From Francisella frigiditurris (GTDB lineage: Bacteria > Pseudomonadota > Gammaproteobacteria > Francisellales > Francisellaceae), in the NCBI RefSeq assembly GCF_001880225.1, contig NZ_CP009654.1, positions 620,001 through 684,000 of the forward strand: a stretch of DNA of 64,000 bases, written 5' to 3'. The notes under the pieces are model-generated. The model was not told the origin of the DNA, made no database searches, and was given only the letters and a program-made list of their open reading frames with translations. The number at the start of each line of letters is the position of its first letter. Within the stretch, counting starts at the first letter, position 1. The position numbers and the translations under genes are program-made. This document shows positions 36,167-48,438 of the stretch, one piece after another.

Positions 36167-36601
36167 ATGGCTAAGAAAAAAGTAGAAGCTATTATTAAGT
36201 TGCAAGTTAAAGCTGGTCAAGCTAATCCGAGTCCTCCTATTGGTCCGGCTTTAGGTCAGCATGGTGTTAATATTATGGGATTCTGTAAAGAATTTAATGC
36301 TAAAACTCAAGGTTTGGAGCCAGGTTCTCCAATTCCTGTAGAGATTTCAGTTTACAGTGACCGTAGTTTTACATTTGAGATGAAAACGCCACCAGCTTCT
36401 TATTTAATTAAGAAAGCTATTAAGCTTAAATCTGGTTCTTCAAACCCTTCAAAAGAGTTTGTGGGAACAATTACTCGCGCACAGTTGGAAGAGATTGCGA
36501 AGACTAAAGATCCTGATTTGACTGCAGCAAGCCTAGACGCTGCTGTAAGAATTATTGCAGGAAGTGCTCGTAGCATGGGTGTAAAAGTAGAAGGGGTTTA
36601 A
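36167..36601 (+). CDS. rplK: 50S ribosomal protein L11
   Basis: A 144-residue L11 that forms the GTPase-associated centre with 23S rRNA. The conserved N-terminal [20 protein letters not shown] and C-terminal rRNA-binding region ([25 protein letters not shown]) are clear. Its stop overlaps the rplA start region. Confidence 0.99.
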   Translation: MAKKKVEAIIKLQVKAGQANPSPPIGPALGQHGVNIMGFCKEFNAKTQGLEPGSPIPVEISVYSDRSFTFEMKTPPASYLIKKAIKLKSGSSNPSKEFVGTITRAQLEEIAKTKDPDLTAASLDAAVRIIAGSARSMGVKVEGV

Positions 36602-37299
36602 TGATGGCTAAAATTTCAAAAAGAATGAAAAATATCTCAGCTAAAGTAGATGCTGAGAAAAAATATAATGTGGCAGAAGCGTTTGATATTTTAAGAGACG
36701 TTTCTTCTGTTAAGTTTGTTGAGTCTGTAGATGTTTCGGTTGCTCTTGGTGTTGATCCTAGAAAATCTGACCAAGTAGTTAGAGGAGCTTCTGTATTGCC
36801 TAATGGAACTGGCAAATCAGTAAGAGTGGCTGTTTTTGCTAAAGGTCCTGCAGCTGATGCGGCAAAAGAAGCTGGTGCTGAAGTTGTTGGTATGGAAGAT
36901 TTAGCGGATGAAGTTAAAAAAGGTAACATGGATTTCGATGTGGTTATAGCGTCTCCAGATGCTATGAGAGTTGTTGGTCAGTTGGGACAAATACTTGGTC
37001 CAAAAGGTCTTATGCCAAACCCTAAGGTTGGTACTGTTGCTATGGATGTTGCTAAAGCAGTTACAGATGCTAAAGCAGGTCAAGTTAGATATAGAGTTGA
37101 TAAAGCTGGTATAATTCATACTACTATTGGCAAAGTTAACTTTACTTCTGATGCGTTAAAGCAAAATTTAGAAAAATTATTAGTTGATCTTAAAAAGGCT
37201 AAGCCAGCTAACTCTAAAGGGATATACCTAAAGAAAGTTTCTGTATCTAGTACTATGGGTCCAGGAATAAATGTTGACTTTTCTGATTTAACTATATAA
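36601..37299 (+). CDS. rplA: 50S ribosomal protein L1
   Basis: A 232-residue L1 that shapes the L1 stalk and usually represses its own operon. MPNPKVGTV and [18 protein letters not shown] are diagnostic. The start is either the ATG at 36601, which shares a base with the rplK stop, or the ATG at 36604 that gives the usual MAKxSKR end. The protein is very close to Francisella L1 as I remember it. Confidence 0.98.
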   Translation: MMAKISKRMKNISAKVDAEKKYNVAEAFDILRDVSSVKFVESVDVSVALGVDPRKSDQVVRGASVLPNGTGKSVRVAVFAKGPAADAAKEAGAEVVGMEDLADEVKKGNMDFDVVIASPDAMRVVGQLGQILGPKGLMPNPKVGTVAMDVAKAVTDAKAGQVRYRVDKAGIIHTTIGKVNFTSDALKQNLEKLLVDLKKAKPANSKGIYLKKVSVSSTMGPGINVDFSDLTI

Positions 37300-37320
37300 A
37301 ATTTGCTTTTGCAATTTCTT

Positions 37321-37410
37321 TGGGTTGTGTGAAAATACAACGATCAAAGACCGTAGGAGCTGGATTTCTGGCTTAATAATTATCCTACGCAGACGATGTT
37401 TGACAACCTT
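37321..37410 (+). promoter_or_regulatory. L10 leader (autoregulatory RNA of rplJL)
   Basis: The 174-nt gap before rplJ contains CCGTAGGA...TCCTACGCAGACG, a long-range stem with the CCTACGCAGACG ending typical of the L10 leader. L10-(L12)4 binds this in other bacteria to repress rplJL translation. Confidence 0.75.
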
Positions 37411-37473
37411 TTTTGGTTTAAATATCGTGTTAATAAATAAATGAGTGTGGACAATAAACATAAGGAGTCGATT

Positions 37474-37992
37474 ATGGCACTTAGAATAGAGGATAAGAAG
37501 GCAATAGTTGAAGAAGTTGCTGAACATGTATCCTCAGCATTGTCTGCAGCGGTAGCTGATTATCGTGGCTTGACTGTTAATGAAATGACTTCATTAAGAA
37601 AGCAAGCGCGCGAGTCAGGGGTTTATTTAAGAGTTGTTCGTAACAACTTAGCACGTTTAGCAATTAAGGGAACTGAGTTGGAGTGTTTGGGTGAAGTGCT
37701 CAAAGGTCCTCTTGTTCTTGCTCTTTCTAAGGATGAGCCAGGTGCAGCAGCTAAATTATTTAAAAACTTCGCAAAAGATCATAATGCTTTTGAAGTTAAA
37801 AATTTAGCTATGTCTGGTGAAGTATTTGGTCCTGAGAAATTGGATGACTTTGCTAAGCTTCCTAATAGAGAGGAAGCTCTTGCTACATTACTTAGTGTTA
37901 TGCAAGCGCCAGTTGCTAAGTTTGTTCGTACTCTTAATGAGATTCCTACTCAAGCTGTACGAGTCTTTGCTGCTGTTGGAGATAGTAAGTAA
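37474..37992 (+). CDS. rplJ: 50S ribosomal protein L10
   Basis: A 172-residue L10, the base of the L7/L12 stalk. VADYRGLTVNEMTSLRKQARE and RVVRNNLARLAI are conserved, and a C-terminal helix binds L12 dimers. The ATG at 37474 is chosen because AAGGAG precedes it and it gives the usual MALRIEDK start; an ATG at 37441 lies in the leader. Confidence 0.97.
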   Translation: MALRIEDKKAIVEEVAEHVSSALSAAVADYRGLTVNEMTSLRKQARESGVYLRVVRNNLARLAIKGTELECLGEVLKGPLVLALSKDEPGAAAKLFKNFAKDHNAFEVKNLAMSGEVFGPEKLDDFAKLPNREEALATLLSVMQAPVAKFVRTLNEIPTQAVRVFAAVGDSK

Positions 37993-38065
37993 AATATTAC
38001 TTTGGTTTGTAAAATTAGAAAAAGCTATTTAAAGAATTAATTGTTAAATAAAAGGAGTTATTAAA

Positions 38066-38443
38066 ATGGCTATAACAAAAGAAGATATCCTAAATGCTGT
38101 TGCTGAAATGAGTGTAATGGATGTATGTGAATTGGTTAAAATGATGGAAGAAAAATTTGGTGTTTCTGCTGCTGCCGCTGTTGCTGTTGCTGGTCCTGCT
38201 GTTGCTGGTCCTGCTGAAGCTGCTGAAGAGAAGACTGAATTTGATGTTGTTTTAGTTGATGCTGGTGCAAATAAAATTGCTGCTATTAAAGCAGTTAGAG
38301 CGGCGACTGGCTTAGGTCTTAAAGAAGCTAAAGATGCTGTAGAAGGTACTCCTTTTACAGTTAAAGAAGCTGCTTCTAAAGACGATGCTGAAGCTCTTAA
38401 AAAGCAACTTGAAGAAGCTGGCGCTAAAGTTGAGCTTAAATAA
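38066..38443 (+). CDS. rplL: 50S ribosomal protein L7/L12
   Basis: A 125-residue stalk protein. The N-terminal dimerisation helix ([23 protein letters not shown]), an Ala/Gly/Pro-rich hinge with a short internal repeat ([11 protein letters not shown]) and the factor-binding domain ([20 protein letters not shown]) are in order. The hinge repeat is an in-frame 15-nt duplication near 38190-38220. Confidence 0.99.
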   Translation: MAITKEDILNAVAEMSVMDVCELVKMMEEKFGVSAAAAVAVAGPAVAGPAEAAEEKTEFDVVLVDAGANKIAAIKAVRAATGLGLKEAKDAVEGTPFTVKEAASKDDAEALKKQLEEAGAKVELK

Positions 38444-38478
38444 TTATAATTTTAAATATAAAATTTAAAGGAAATATT

Positions 38479-38511
38479 AGACTAGTAGTCAATTTTTGGC
38501 TCCTAGTCTTT
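38479..38511 (+). terminator. Partial terminator or attenuator between rplL and rpoB
   Basis: AGACTAG (38479-38485) pairs with CTAGTCT across a 17-nt loop and is followed by a short T-rich run. An attenuator is known at this place in E. coli and lowers rpoBC expression relative to rplJL. Confidence 0.5.
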
Positions 38512-38603
38512 CTAGTATTGAAGATATAGATTGGTGCAGATATATTCATATTTGCGTTTTTGTTTTGTTATTTGTTTAAACAAAAATCTTAGGGATGTTT
38601 TTG

Positions 38604-41600
38604 ATGTCTTACTCATACGCTGAGAAAAAGAGAATTCGTAAAGAGTTTGGAGTTCTTCCTCATATTTTGGATGTGCCGTACTTGCTGGCTGTACAGACTG
38701 AATCTTATAAAAAATTTTTGCAACTTGATGCAGATAAAGATGCTCAAGCAAAATCTGGTTTAGAAGCTGTATTGAAGCTTTCTTTTCCTATTGAAAGTAA
38801 AAATGGACAATATGAGCTTCATTATGTTGATTATGAAATAGGTGAGCCAACTTTTGATGAAAGTGAATGCCAAATAAGAGGAGCGACTTATGATGCTCCT
38901 CTTAATGTTAAACTTAGACTAGTCGTTTATAATAAAGAAGCTCTTCCTGGCGAGAAAATAGTAGAAGATATAAGGGAAGAGTTTGTCTATATGGGTGATA
39001 TCCCATTAATGACTAGTAATGGTACTTTTATAGTAAATGGTACTGAAAGAGTGGTTGTTTCTCAGCTTCACCGTTCTCCAGGGGTTTTCTTTAGTAAAGA
39101 TGATTCTGAAGAAGGTGCTTTTTCTGCGAGAATTATACCATATAGAGGTTCTTGGTTAGATTTTGAGTTTGATTCAAAAGGTATTATTTGGGCGAGAATA
39201 GATAGAAAGAGAAAAATTTGTGCTACGGTTATATTAAGAGCATTAGGATATTCTCAAGAGGAAATATTAAAGCACTTTTCTACTAGTGAAACTATCTTGT
39301 TTGATGGTGAAAACTTTCAACTTAAATTAGACAATATTGCTAAATTAAAAGGTGAAGTGCTTAAATTTGATATATCTGATTCAAAAGGTGAAATTCTTAT
39401 AAAGAAAAATAAGAAGTTAACTACGAGAGATATTAAGAAAATTAAAGATGCTGGTGTTGAATCAATATCTATTGACTTAGATTTGGTTAAAACACTTAGA
39501 GTCTCTGAAGATATAATAGATAGAAAAACAGGAGAGGTTATAGCATCTGCAAATGATGATATAACAGATAGTCTGTTAGAAAAATGTGCAGGAGCAGGAG
39601 TTTTAGAATTAAATGTTGTTGATTTTATAACAACAGAAAGAGGTAGATATATCTCTGATACTTTAAAATATGATTTAACTAAAACTACAGAAGAAGCACT
39701 TGTTGAGATTTATAAGGTTTTAAGACCGGGTGATCCTCCGGCTGCTGCATCAGTTAAGGCTCTGTTTGAAGGTCTTTTCTTTATTGAAAGCAGGTATAGC
39801 TTATCTGATATAGGTAGAATGAAATTAAACGCTAGACTAAATAGCGATAAAGTTTCAAAAGATATTTATACTCTTGAAAATAGCGATATTATTGGTGTTC
39901 TTGAAGAGCTTATTAATATTCGTGATGGCAAAGGTAATGTAGATGATATTGATCATTTAGGAAATAGAAGGGTTCGTTCTGTAGGTGAAATGGTTGAAAA
40001 CCAGTTCAGAATAGGACTTTATAGAGTTGAAAAAGGTATTAGAGAAAGTATGTCTTTAGTTCATAAAGATAGACTTATGCCAAAGGATATAGTTAACTCT
40101 AAACCTATTACAGCGGCTATTAAGGAGTTCTTTACTTCAGGAGCATTATCTCAATTTATGGATCAAGATAATCCATTATCAGAGGTTACTCATAAGAGAA
40201 GAATTTCAGCATTAGGGCCTGGTGGTTTATCTCGTGATAGAGCAGGATTTGAGGTGCGAGACGTTCACTCAACTCACTATGGTAGGTTGTGCCCTATTGA
40301 AACGCCAGAGGGACCAAATATTGGTCTAATTAACTCTTTAGCTAGTTATGCTAGAGTTAATGATTATGGTTTTCTAGAAGCGCCTTATAGAAAAGTTGTA
40401 GATGGTAAAGTTACTAATGAAATAGAATATTTATCAGCTATTGATGAAGGAAAATATGTAATTGCGCAAGCATCAACTAGGTTAGATAAAAATAATCACT
40501 TTGTTGATGAATTGATTCAATGTCGTTCAGGTGGTGAGGCTATTTTTACTGAATCAAGTAGAGTTCAGTATATGGATGTTTCTGCTAAGCAGATGGTTTC
40601 AGCTGCTGCGGCTTTAATACCTTTCTTGGAGCATGATGATGCAAATAGGGTATTGATGGGAGCAAACATGCAACGTCAAGCTGTTCCTACACTTAAGTCA
40701 GAAAAGCCACTTGTTGGTACTGGAATGGAAAAGATTGTTGCTAGAGACTCAGGTAATTGTATCGTTGCTAGAAATCCAGGAACAATAGAAGAAGTTGATT
40801 CTAATAGAATTGTGGTTAGAGTAAATACAAAGAAAGCTAAAGCAAATAATCTTGTGGATATTTACAATCTAACAAAATTCAAGAGATCTAACAAGAATAC
40901 TTGTATTAATCAAAGACCAATAGTTAACGTTGGCGATAAAATTGAAAAAGGTGATGTTTTAGCTGATGGTTTTGCTACAGATTTTGGTGAGCTTTCTTTA
41001 GGTCATAATTTGATGGTAGCTTTCATGCCATGGAATGGATATAACTTTGAGGATTCAATTTTATTATCTGAAAGAGTTGTTAAAGATGATAAATATACAA
41101 GTATTCATATTGAAGAATTTACTTGCGTGGCTCGTGATACAAAACTTGGACCTGAAGAGATTACTGCAGATATTCCTAATGTTAGTGAAAGTGGGTTGTC
41201 AAAGCTTGATGAATCTGGAATAGTTCATATTGGGGCAAACGTTGAGTCAGGTGATATTCTTGTAGCAAAAATTACTCCAAAAGCTGAGCAACAACTTACT
41301 CCAGAAGAAAGGCTTCTAAGAGCTATTTTTAATGAGAAAGCAGCTAATGTGGCAGATAGCTCATTAAGAATGCCTAGTGGAACATCTGGAACAGTTATTA
41401 ACGTTCAGGTATTTGAAAATGATAAAGGCGGTAAAAGTCAGAGAGCTTTAGAAATTGAAAAACAAATGATTTCTAAAATTAGGAAAGACTTTGATGAAGA
41501 GTTTGCTGTTATAGAGTCTATAGTTAGATCTTCTATTGAAAAAGAAATTGTTGGACAAAAAGTATCGAAATCTAAAGGTCTTAAAAAAGGAGCTGTTGTA

Positions 41601-42686
41601 ACTAAAGAATTTTTAGACAAACTTCCTTTCTCTAAGTGGTTAGAAATTGAATTTGAGTCTGAAAAAATTAATGAAAAAGTAGAGAAAGCAAAAGAGTATT
41701 ACGATTCAGCTAAAATTGCTATAGAAAGTAGATTTGAAGCTAAGAAAAAATCTGTAACACAGAGTAGTGATCTTTCTCCAGGTGTTCTTAAGACAGTTAA
41801 AGTTTTTGTTGCTATTAAAAAAAGAATACAGCCAGGCGATAAAATGGCTGGTAGACATGGTAACAAGGGTGTTGTTTCTAGAGTATTACCTATTGAAGAT
41901 ATGCCATTTATGGAGGATGGAACACCTGTTGATGTTTGTCTAAATCCATTGGGTATTCCTTCTCGTATGAACATTGGTCAGATTCTGGAAGCTCATTTGG
42001 GTCTTGCTTCTTATGGTTTAGGTAAGAAAATTGATAAAGCTTTAGAGGATTCAAAAAAAGCAGCGGATCTTAGAAAAACATTAGATGAAGTTTATAATAG
42101 TGTTGGAAATAAGAAAGTTGATGTTGAAAGCTTAAGCGATAATGAGATTTTAACTTTGGCAAATAACCTTAAAGCAGGTGTTCCAATAGCAACTCCTGTA
42201 TTTGATGGCGCTAAAGAGGAAGATATTAAGTCGCTTCTTAAAATAGGTGGATTTGCAACTAATGGGCAAATGAGATTATACGATGGACGTACTGGAAAAC
42301 CTTTTGATAGAGAGGTTACAGTTGGCTATATGTATATGCTTAAGCTAGATCACTTGGTTGATGATAAAATGCATGCTAGATCAACAGGTTCATATAGTTT
42401 GGTAACTCAACAGCCATTAGGTGGTAAAGCTCAGTTTGGTGGCCAAAGATTTGGTGAGATGGAAGTTTGGGCACTTCAAGCTTATGGAGCTGCTTATACA
42501 TTGAGAGAAATGCTAACGGTTAAGTCTGATGATATAACTGGTAGATCTAAAATGTATAAGAATATAGTTGATGGTAAATTAACTATGAATGTTGATGTAC
42601 CAGAATCATTTAATGTTTTAAGAAATGAAGTTAGAGCATTAGGTATTGACATGGACTTTGATCAATCTTCAGATGAAGAAGAGTAA
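38604..42686 (+). CDS. rpoB: DNA-directed RNA polymerase subunit beta
   Basis: The 1360-residue beta subunit. The N-terminus [15 protein letters not shown] matches E. coli closely. The rifampicin region reads [19 protein letters not shown], with the wild-type Asp, His and Arg of sensitive enzymes. The C-terminal motifs [24 protein letters not shown] and [24 protein letters not shown] are present. ATG 38604 has TTAGGG at 8-9 nt; an ATG at 38595 overlaps that site and is disfavoured. Confidence 0.99.
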   Translation: MSYSYAEKKRIRKEFGVLPHILDVPYLLAVQTESYKKFLQLDADKDAQAKSGLEAVLKLSFPIESKNGQYELHYVDYEIGEPTFDESECQIRGATYDAPLNVKLRLVVYNKEALPGEKIVEDIREEFVYMGDIPLMTSNGTFIVNGTERVVVSQLHRSPGVFFSKDDSEEGAFSARIIPYRGSWLDFEFDSKGIIWARIDRKRKICATVILRALGYSQEEILKHFSTSETILFDGENFQLKLDNIAKLKGEVLKFDISDSKGEILIKKNKKLTTRDIKKIKDAGVESISIDLDLVKTLRVSEDIIDRKTGEVIASANDDITDSLLEKCAGAGVLELNVVDFITTERGRYISDTLKYDLTKTTEEALVEIYKVLRPGDPPAAASVKALFEGLFFIESRYSLSDIGRMKLNARLNSDKVSKDIYTLENSDIIGVLEELINIRDGKGNVDDIDHLGNRRVRSVGEMVENQFRIGLYRVEKGIRESMSLVHKDRLMPKDIVNSKPITAAIKEFFTSGALSQFMDQDNPLSEVTHKRRISALGPGGLSRDRAGFEVRDVHSTHYGRLCPIETPEGPNIGLINSLASYARVNDYGFLEAPYRKVVDGKVTNEIEYLSAIDEGKYVIAQASTRLDKNNHFVDELIQCRSGGEAIFTESSRVQYMDVSAKQMVSAAAALIPFLEHDDANRVLMGANMQRQAVPTLKSEKPLVGTGMEKIVARDSGNCIVARNPGTIEEVDSNRIVVRVNTKKAKANNLVDIYNLTKFKRSNKNTCINQRPIVNVGDKIEKGDVLADGFATDFGELSLGHNLMVAFMPWNGYNFEDSILLSERVVKDDKYTSIHIEEFTCVARDTKLGPEEITADIPNVSESGLSKLDESGIVHIGANVESGDILVAKITPKAEQQLTPEERLLRAIFNEKAANVADSSLRMPSGTSGTVINVQVFENDKGGKSQRALEIEKQMISKIRKDFDEEFAVIESIVRSSIEKEIVGQKVSKSKGLKKGAVVTKEFLDKLPFSKWLEIEFESEKINEKVEKAKEYYDSAKIAIESRFEAKKKSVTQSSDLSPGVLKTVKVFVAIKKRIQPGDKMAGRHGNKGVVSRVLPIEDMPFMEDGTPVDVCLNPLGIPSRMNIGQILEAHLGLASYGLGKKIDKALEDSKKAADLRKTLDEVYNSVGNKKVDVESLSDNEILTLANNLKAGVPIATPVFDGAKEEDIKSLLKIGGFATNGQMRLYDGRTGKPFDREVTVGYMYMLKLDHLVDDKMHARSTGSYSLVTQQPLGGKAQFGGQRFGEMEVWALQAYGAAYTLREMLTVKSDDITGRSKMYKNIVDGKLTMNVDVPESFNVLRNEVRALGIDMDFDQSSDEEE

Positions 42687-42751
42687 AAGCCCATTTTATA
42701 AACATATATTTTGTTTGTAATCAAAATAAATAAATTATAGGAGAATATACC

Positions 42752-45700
42752 TTGAGTAACGGTATCCTGAATCAGAATTACAATAGCAAAAAATTTGACA
42801 TAATCAAAATTTCTTTGGCATCGCCTGAAGTTATTCGTTCATGGTCACATGGTGAGGTTAAAAAACCTGAAACCATAAATTATAGAACTTTTAAGCCAGA
42901 GAGAGATGGTCTTTTTTGTGCTAAAATTTTTGGCCCTGTAAAAGATTATGAGTGTCTATGTGGTAAATATAAAAGACTTAAGCATCGTGGTGTTGTCTGT
43001 GAAAGATGTGGTGTTGAAGTAGAGCAAGCTAAAGTAAGAAGAGAAAGAATGGGGCATATTGATTTAGTTTGTCCCGTTGTTCATATATGGTATCTAAAAT
43101 CATTACCTTCTAGAATTGGCTTGTTTTTAGATATGCCGCTTAAAAATGTAGAGAAAGTTCTATATTTTGAATCATATATAGTAACAGACCCTGGTATGAC
43201 ACCTTTAGAAAGAAAACAACTTCTTACGGATGAAGAGTATGCGGAAGCATTAGAAAACTACGGTTATGAGTTTGAAGCTTCTATGGGTGCTGAAGCTATT
43301 TATGCTCTTCTTTCTGAAACTGATATGGATTCAGAAATTGAAGCTCTTCAGGCAGAGTATGAAGAAAGTAAGTCAACAGCGAGAAGAGAGAAGGCTGTAA
43401 AAAGATTAAGACTTATGGAGACTTTCCAAGCTTCTGGTAATAAACCTGAGTGGATGGTTATGACTGTATTGCCAGTTCTTCCACCAGACTTAAGACCTCT
43501 TGTGCCTATTGAAGGTGGTAGATTTGCAACATCTGATTTAAATGATTTATATCGTAGAGTAATTAATAGAAATAATAGGCTTAAAAAATTATTAGATCTA
43601 AATGCTCCTGATATTATAGTTCGAAATGAAAAAAGAATGCTTCAGGAATCTGTAGATGCTCTTTTAGATAATGGTAGAAGAGGAAGAGCTGTAACTGGTT
43701 CTAATAAGAGACCTCTTAAATCATTAGCAGATATGATTAAAGGTAAGCAAGGTCGTTTCCGTCAAAATTTATTAGGTAAACGTGTTGACTATTCGGGTCG
43801 TTCTGTAATTACTGTTGGACCTTCTTTAAAATTACATCAGTGTGGTTTGCCTAAGAAGATGGCTTTAGAATTATTTAAACCATTTGTTTATTCTAAGTTA
43901 AGACTTGGTGGCTATGCTACAACTATTAAGCAAGCTAAAAGAATGGTAGAGTTAGAAGAGTCAGTAGTATGGGATATTCTAGAAACTGTTATTAGAGAGC
44001 ATCCAGTTCTTCTTAACAGAGCTCCTACATTACACAGATTAGGTATTCAAGCTTTTGAACCTAAACTTATTGAAGGTAAAGCTATTCAATTGCATCCATT
44101 AGTTTGTGCGGCGTTCAACGCTGACTTTGATGGTGACCAAATGGCTGTACATGTTCCTTTAACTGTGGAATCTCAGCTTGAATCTAGAGTTCTTATGATG
44201 TCTACAAATAACATCTTGTCTCCAGCAAGTGGACAGCCTGTTATTACTCCTACTCAGGATATAGTGCTTGGACTTTATTATATAACTAGAGAAAAAGAAG
44301 GCTCTAAAGGCGAAGGCAAATTGTTTTCTAGCTATGAAGATGTTAGTAGAGCGTATAATTCAGGAACTGTAGATATTCATGCAAAAATTAAATTTAGAGT
44401 GAATAGACAAGTATTTGACACTAAGGGTAATACTTATAGTGAAAAAGGAATAGTTGATACTACTGTAGGTAGAGCATTGTTAATCAATATTTTACCAGAC
44501 GGTTTATCTTTTTCTCTAATCAATAGAGTGCTTGTTAAAAAAGAAATCGGTAATATTATAAACCAAAGCTTTAGAATCCTTGGTGGTAAGGCAACAGTCC
44601 TTTTGGCTGACCATTTAATGTACGCTGGTTTTAAATATTCTACAATTTCTGGTGTATCTGTTGGTGTTGATGACATGGTTATTCCAACAGATAAAGAAGA
44701 AAAAATTGAAAAAGCTGAAAAAGAAGTCAAGCATATAACAGAACAGTATCAGTCTTCATTAGTTACTGAAAATGAAAGATATAATAATATAGTTCATATA
44801 TGGAGTAAAACTTCTGATGAGGTTGGTGCTTCAATGATGGAAGCTATTTCTAAAGAAAAAGCTTTAGTTGATGGTAAAGAAAAAGAAATAGAATCTTTCA
44901 ACTCAGTTTATATGATGGCGAAGTCTGGTGCTAGAGGATCTTATGACCAAATGAGACAGCTTGCTGGTATGAGGGGTCTAATGTCAAAACCAGATGGTAC
45001 AACTATTGAGACAGCTATTACAGCTAACTTTAGAGAAGGATTATCGGTTCTTCAATACTTTACATCTACGCATGGTGCTCGTAAAGGTTTAGCAGATACG
45101 GCTCTTAAAACAGCTAATGCTGGTTATTTAACTCGTAGGCTTGTAGATGTTGCACAAGATTTAGTAATTATTGAAGAAGATTGTGGAACGGATGATGGCT
45201 TAATGTTCTCAGCAATAGTTGAAGATGGTGAGGTTAAAGTTCCACTAGCAGAAAGAGCTTTAGGAAGAGTTTTGGCTGCTGATGTTTATAATAATAAGAA
45301 TGAAGTTTTATTAGAAGCTGGTACTTTACTTGATGAAAATCTGGTTGAGTTGCTTGATGAAAACGGCATTGATATGATCAAACTACGTTCACCAATTACT
45401 TGTAATACTCGTAGAGGACTATGTGCTAAATGTTATGGAAGAGACTTGGCTCGTGAAAGACAAGTTAACGTTGGTGAGTCTGTAGGAGTTATTGCTGCTC
45501 AATCTATTGGTGAGCCAGGTACTCAGCTTACAATGAGAACATTCCATACTGGTGGTGCGGCATCTCTAGGAGTAACAGCTAGTGATATTAAAGTTAAAAC
45601 TAGTGGTTCAGTTAAGTTTGATAACATAAGAACGGTAACTAATAAAGAAGCTAAGCAAGTTGTAGTATCTCGTGCAGGAGAATTAATAGTTTCTGATAGC

Positions 45701-47008
45701 ATGGGAAGAACTAGAGAAAAACATAAAGTACATATGGGAGCAATATTACCATTAACTGATGGTAGTGAGGTTCATATTGGTGATGTTATAGCGTCTTGGG
45801 ATCCTCATGCGCAACCAATAATTACTGATGTTGCTGGTACAGTTATATTAGAAGATGTTATTGATGGTATCACATCAAGACATAAGTCCGATGATTTAAC
45901 AGGTCAGCTTACAATTGAGATAACTTCAGTTTCTCAAAGAGCAACTACTAAGCATATGAAACCAGTAGTTAAAATATTAGATTCCAAAGGAAAAGAGCTA
46001 AAAATCATTAACTTGGCAGTTGGTGCAGTACTTAACGTTGCTGATGGTTCAAAAATTGAGATTGGAGATATTGTTGCTAAGATTCCTTTAGAAGGTTCTA
46101 AGAATAAAGATATTACAGGAGGTCTTCCTAGGGTTGCAGAGCTGTTTGAAGCTAGAAGACCTAAAGAGGCTGCTATACTAGCTCCTTGTGACGGTGTAGT
46201 TAAGTTAGGTAATAGAGATACAAAAGAAAAACAAAGAATCGAAATTTTTGATAAAGATGGAATCTTGATAGATGAAATTTTGTTGCCAAAATCAAGACAT
46301 TTGAATGTATTTGATGGGGAAACTATATCTAAAGGAGATGTTTTAGTTGACGGTCCAACGGATCCTCATGAGTTACTTAAGCTTAAAGGATTAGAGGAAT
46401 TTGCTGATTATATATTATTTGAAGCTCAGTCTGTTTATCGTATGCAAGGTGTTGTTATTAACGATAAGCATATAGAAACCGTAGTAAGACAGATGTTGAG
46501 AAAAGCAATAGTTCTTGATGAGGGAGATAGTAAATTCGTTAAAGATGAAGCTGTTGAATTAGTGAGAATATTAGAAGAAAATGATAAGTTAGCAGCTGAA
46601 GGAAAGAGGTTGATAGAGTTTGATCCTGTGTTAATGGGTATTACTAGAGCTTCTTTATCTACGGAATCATTCTTATCTGCAGCATCATTCCAGGAAACTA
46701 CAAGAGTTCTTACTGAATCCTCTATAAATGGTCAGGTAGATAATTTAAGAGGCTTAAAGGAGAATGTATTAATAGGCAGATTGATTCCAACAGGTACAGG
46801 TTTGGCAATTAGAAAAGAAACAGCTAAAATTGAGAAACTGAGAGAAGATCTAGGCGTAGATGATTCAGCTATCTTTGATAATATTGCTTCTGAATTTGCG
46901 TCTCAGGAAAATGGCATTGAGAGTTTTGGTGATGTTAATGACGATAGCAATGTGAATGATGATATTGAAGAATCGTTAAGAAATGCTCTTGAATCTTTAG
47001 ACTTCTAA
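42752..47008 (+). CDS. rpoC: DNA-directed RNA polymerase subunit beta'
   Basis: The 1418-residue beta' subunit, starting at TTG behind TAGGAGAA. The N-terminal zinc site is [20 protein letters not shown], the catalytic triad is in [12 protein letters not shown], and the second zinc motif has [17 protein letters not shown]. The trigger-loop region [21 protein letters not shown] is intact. The last 60 residues are acidic and variable, as in Francisella. It ends the operon without an obvious intrinsic terminator. Confidence 0.99.
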   Translation: MSNGILNQNYNSKKFDIIKISLASPEVIRSWSHGEVKKPETINYRTFKPERDGLFCAKIFGPVKDYECLCGKYKRLKHRGVVCERCGVEVEQAKVRRERMGHIDLVCPVVHIWYLKSLPSRIGLFLDMPLKNVEKVLYFESYIVTDPGMTPLERKQLLTDEEYAEALENYGYEFEASMGAEAIYALLSETDMDSEIEALQAEYEESKSTARREKAVKRLRLMETFQASGNKPEWMVMTVLPVLPPDLRPLVPIEGGRFATSDLNDLYRRVINRNNRLKKLLDLNAPDIIVRNEKRMLQESVDALLDNGRRGRAVTGSNKRPLKSLADMIKGKQGRFRQNLLGKRVDYSGRSVITVGPSLKLHQCGLPKKMALELFKPFVYSKLRLGGYATTIKQAKRMVELEESVVWDILETVIREHPVLLNRAPTLHRLGIQAFEPKLIEGKAIQLHPLVCAAFNADFDGDQMAVHVPLTVESQLESRVLMMSTNNILSPASGQPVITPTQDIVLGLYYITREKEGSKGEGKLFSSYEDVSRAYNSGTVDIHAKIKFRVNRQVFDTKGNTYSEKGIVDTTVGRALLINILPDGLSFSLINRVLVKKEIGNIINQSFRILGGKATVLLADHLMYAGFKYSTISGVSVGVDDMVIPTDKEEKIEKAEKEVKHITEQYQSSLVTENERYNNIVHIWSKTSDEVGASMMEAISKEKALVDGKEKEIESFNSVYMMAKSGARGSYDQMRQLAGMRGLMSKPDGTTIETAITANFREGLSVLQYFTSTHGARKGLADTALKTANAGYLTRRLVDVAQDLVIIEEDCGTDDGLMFSAIVEDGEVKVPLAERALGRVLAADVYNNKNEVLLEAGTLLDENLVELLDENGIDMIKLRSPITCNTRRGLCAKCYGRDLARERQVNVGESVGVIAAQSIGEPGTQLTMRTFHTGGAASLGVTASDIKVKTSGSVKFDNIRTVTNKEAKQVVVSRAGELIVSDSMGRTREKHKVHMGAILPLTDGSEVHIGDVIASWDPHAQPIITDVAGTVILEDVIDGITSRHKSDDLTGQLTIEITSVSQRATTKHMKPVVKILDSKGKELKIINLAVGAVLNVADGSKIEIGDIVAKIPLEGSKNKDITGGLPRVAELFEARRPKEAAILAPCDGVVKLGNRDTKEKQRIEIFDKDGILIDEILLPKSRHLNVFDGETISKGDVLVDGPTDPHELLKLKGLEEFADYILFEAQSVYRMQGVVINDKHIETVVRQMLRKAIVLDEGDSKFVKDEAVELVRILEENDKLAAEGKRLIEFDPVLMGITRASLSTESFLSAASFQETTRVLTESSINGQVDNLRGLKENVLIGRLIPTGTGLAIRKETAKIEKLREDLGVDDSAIFDNIASEFASQENGIESFGDVNDDSNVNDDIEESLRNALESLDF

Positions 47009-47098
47009 TAGTTTCTCTTCTACTTATAAAAAACTTTTAATTATTTTTTCTTTTAATTTATAATTATACCAATTTTTATTTATTAATTTTTATGGTAA

Positions 47099-47338
47099 AT
47101 GTTTGATATGATAATTAAATTATTTTGGCAATTATTTTTTGGTGCAACTATTATTATTATTGTTATTTTATCTATATTGAACACTGATAAGGTAAGCTTC
47201 GATTATATTTTTGGAACGGCTAGTTTACCTTTGATTGTGTTAATGACAATAGCTTTTGTTTTAGGATTAGTATTTGGATCTTTTATAACTAAATTTATAC
47301 AAATAACTAAAACAAATGGCGGTGCAGCCAAGAAATAA
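47099..47338 (+). CDS. LapA-domain small membrane protein
   Basis: A 79-residue protein with two hydrophobic helices (residues 4-28 and 41-65) and the spacing [12 protein letters not shown] between them, as in the LapA/DUF1049 family. In E. coli LapA pairs with LapB in controlling lipopolysaccharide synthesis; LapB is not here. It ends 2 nt before tsaD, indicating one operon. Confidence 0.75.
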   Translation: MFDMIIKLFWQLFFGATIIIIVILSILNTDKVSFDYIFGTASLPLIVLMTIAFVLGLVFGSFITKFIQITKTNGGAAKK

Positions 47339-47340
47339 TT

Positions 47341-48351
47341 ATGCTAATTTTAGGTATAGAAAGTTCTTGTGATGAAACTGGAATAGCTATTTATGATTCT
47401 AGCAATGGTAAACTTCTTGCAGATTCTTTATATAGTCAAATAAAGTTGCATCAAAGTTATGGAGGAGTTGTTCCAGAGCTTGCATCGAGAGAACATATTG
47501 CAAAATTATACTCTCTAACTAAAGATGTTTTATTTAAAGCTAAACTTTCTTTGGAAGATATCGACTGTATTGCTTATACCTTTGCACCTGGTCTTGTAGG
47601 TGCATTAATGGTTGGGGCTACTTTTGCAAAAAGTATCGGTTATATCTATGATATTCCTACTTTACCAATTCATCATTTGGAGGGGCATTTATTATCTCCA
47701 CTATTGGATGAAGATAGTGATATTCAGTATCCATATTTAGCTTTATTAGTTTCAGGCGGTCATACTCAATTGTTTGAGGTAAGTAAGTTTGCTGAATATA
47801 GATTGTTGGGAGAATCTATTGATGATGCAGTAGGAGAAGCTTTTGATAAAACAGCTAAGTTGTTAGGGATGTCTTACCCTGGAGGCGTTGAAGTAGCAAA
47901 ACTTGCTGAGTTGGCAAGGGATAAGAAGAAATACATATTGCCAAGACCAATGAAAAATAGCCCTGATTTAAATTTTAGTTTTAGTGGACTAAAGACGGCA
48001 GTATTAAATGCTTGGCAAAATGAAAAATTTAAAACTGAAGAAAATAAGGCAAACCTTTGTTATGCTTTTCAGGAAGCTGCTATTGATGTAATAGTGTATA
48101 AATGTGAAAAAGCTTTGGGTCAGGCTGGTTTTAGACGTCTTGTTGTTTCAGGTGGTGTTAGTGCTAATATTTACTTGCGAGAAAGTTTAAATAAGATGGC
48201 AAATGATCATAATTTTCAAATATTTTTTCCACCATTAAAATATTGTACTGATAATGGTGCAATGATAGCTTTAGCTGGTGGATATAGATACTGTCATAGA
48301 GATGGAATTGAGAGCTTAGATATAGAGGTTTTTCCGAGGTATAAAATCTAG
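47341..48351 (+). CDS. tsaD: tRNA N6-adenosine threonylcarbamoyltransferase TsaD
   Basis: Transfers the threonylcarbamoyl group to A37 of ANN-decoding tRNAs with TsaB and TsaE. The 336-residue ASKHA protein has [15 protein letters not shown], the metal-binding [15 protein letters not shown] and [12 protein letters not shown]. The ATG follows the lapA-like stop by 2 nt. Confidence 0.98.
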   Translation: MLILGIESSCDETGIAIYDSSNGKLLADSLYSQIKLHQSYGGVVPELASREHIAKLYSLTKDVLFKAKLSLEDIDCIAYTFAPGLVGALMVGATFAKSIGYIYDIPTLPIHHLEGHLLSPLLDEDSDIQYPYLALLVSGGHTQLFEVSKFAEYRLLGESIDDAVGEAFDKTAKLLGMSYPGGVEVAKLAELARDKKKYILPRPMKNSPDLNFSFSGLKTAVLNAWQNEKFKTEENKANLCYAFQEAAIDVIVYKCEKALGQAGFRRLVVSGGVSANIYLRESLNKMANDHNFQIFFPPLKYCTDNGAMIALAGGYRYCHRDGIESLDIEVFPRYKI

Positions 48352-48438
48352 GCTATTATCCGGCGATGTTTTATGCTATGCTTAAGGTGTCTAATTAGAC
48401 AGAATAAAATTTAATCTTTACAATAAAAAAGGGTTTTC

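Noticed and set aside
38160-38240. Short tandem direct repeats (GTTGCTGGTCCTGCT)
   Set aside because: They encode the flexible Ala/Gly/Pro hinge of L7/L12, which is commonly repetitive; not a mobile or regulatory repeat.
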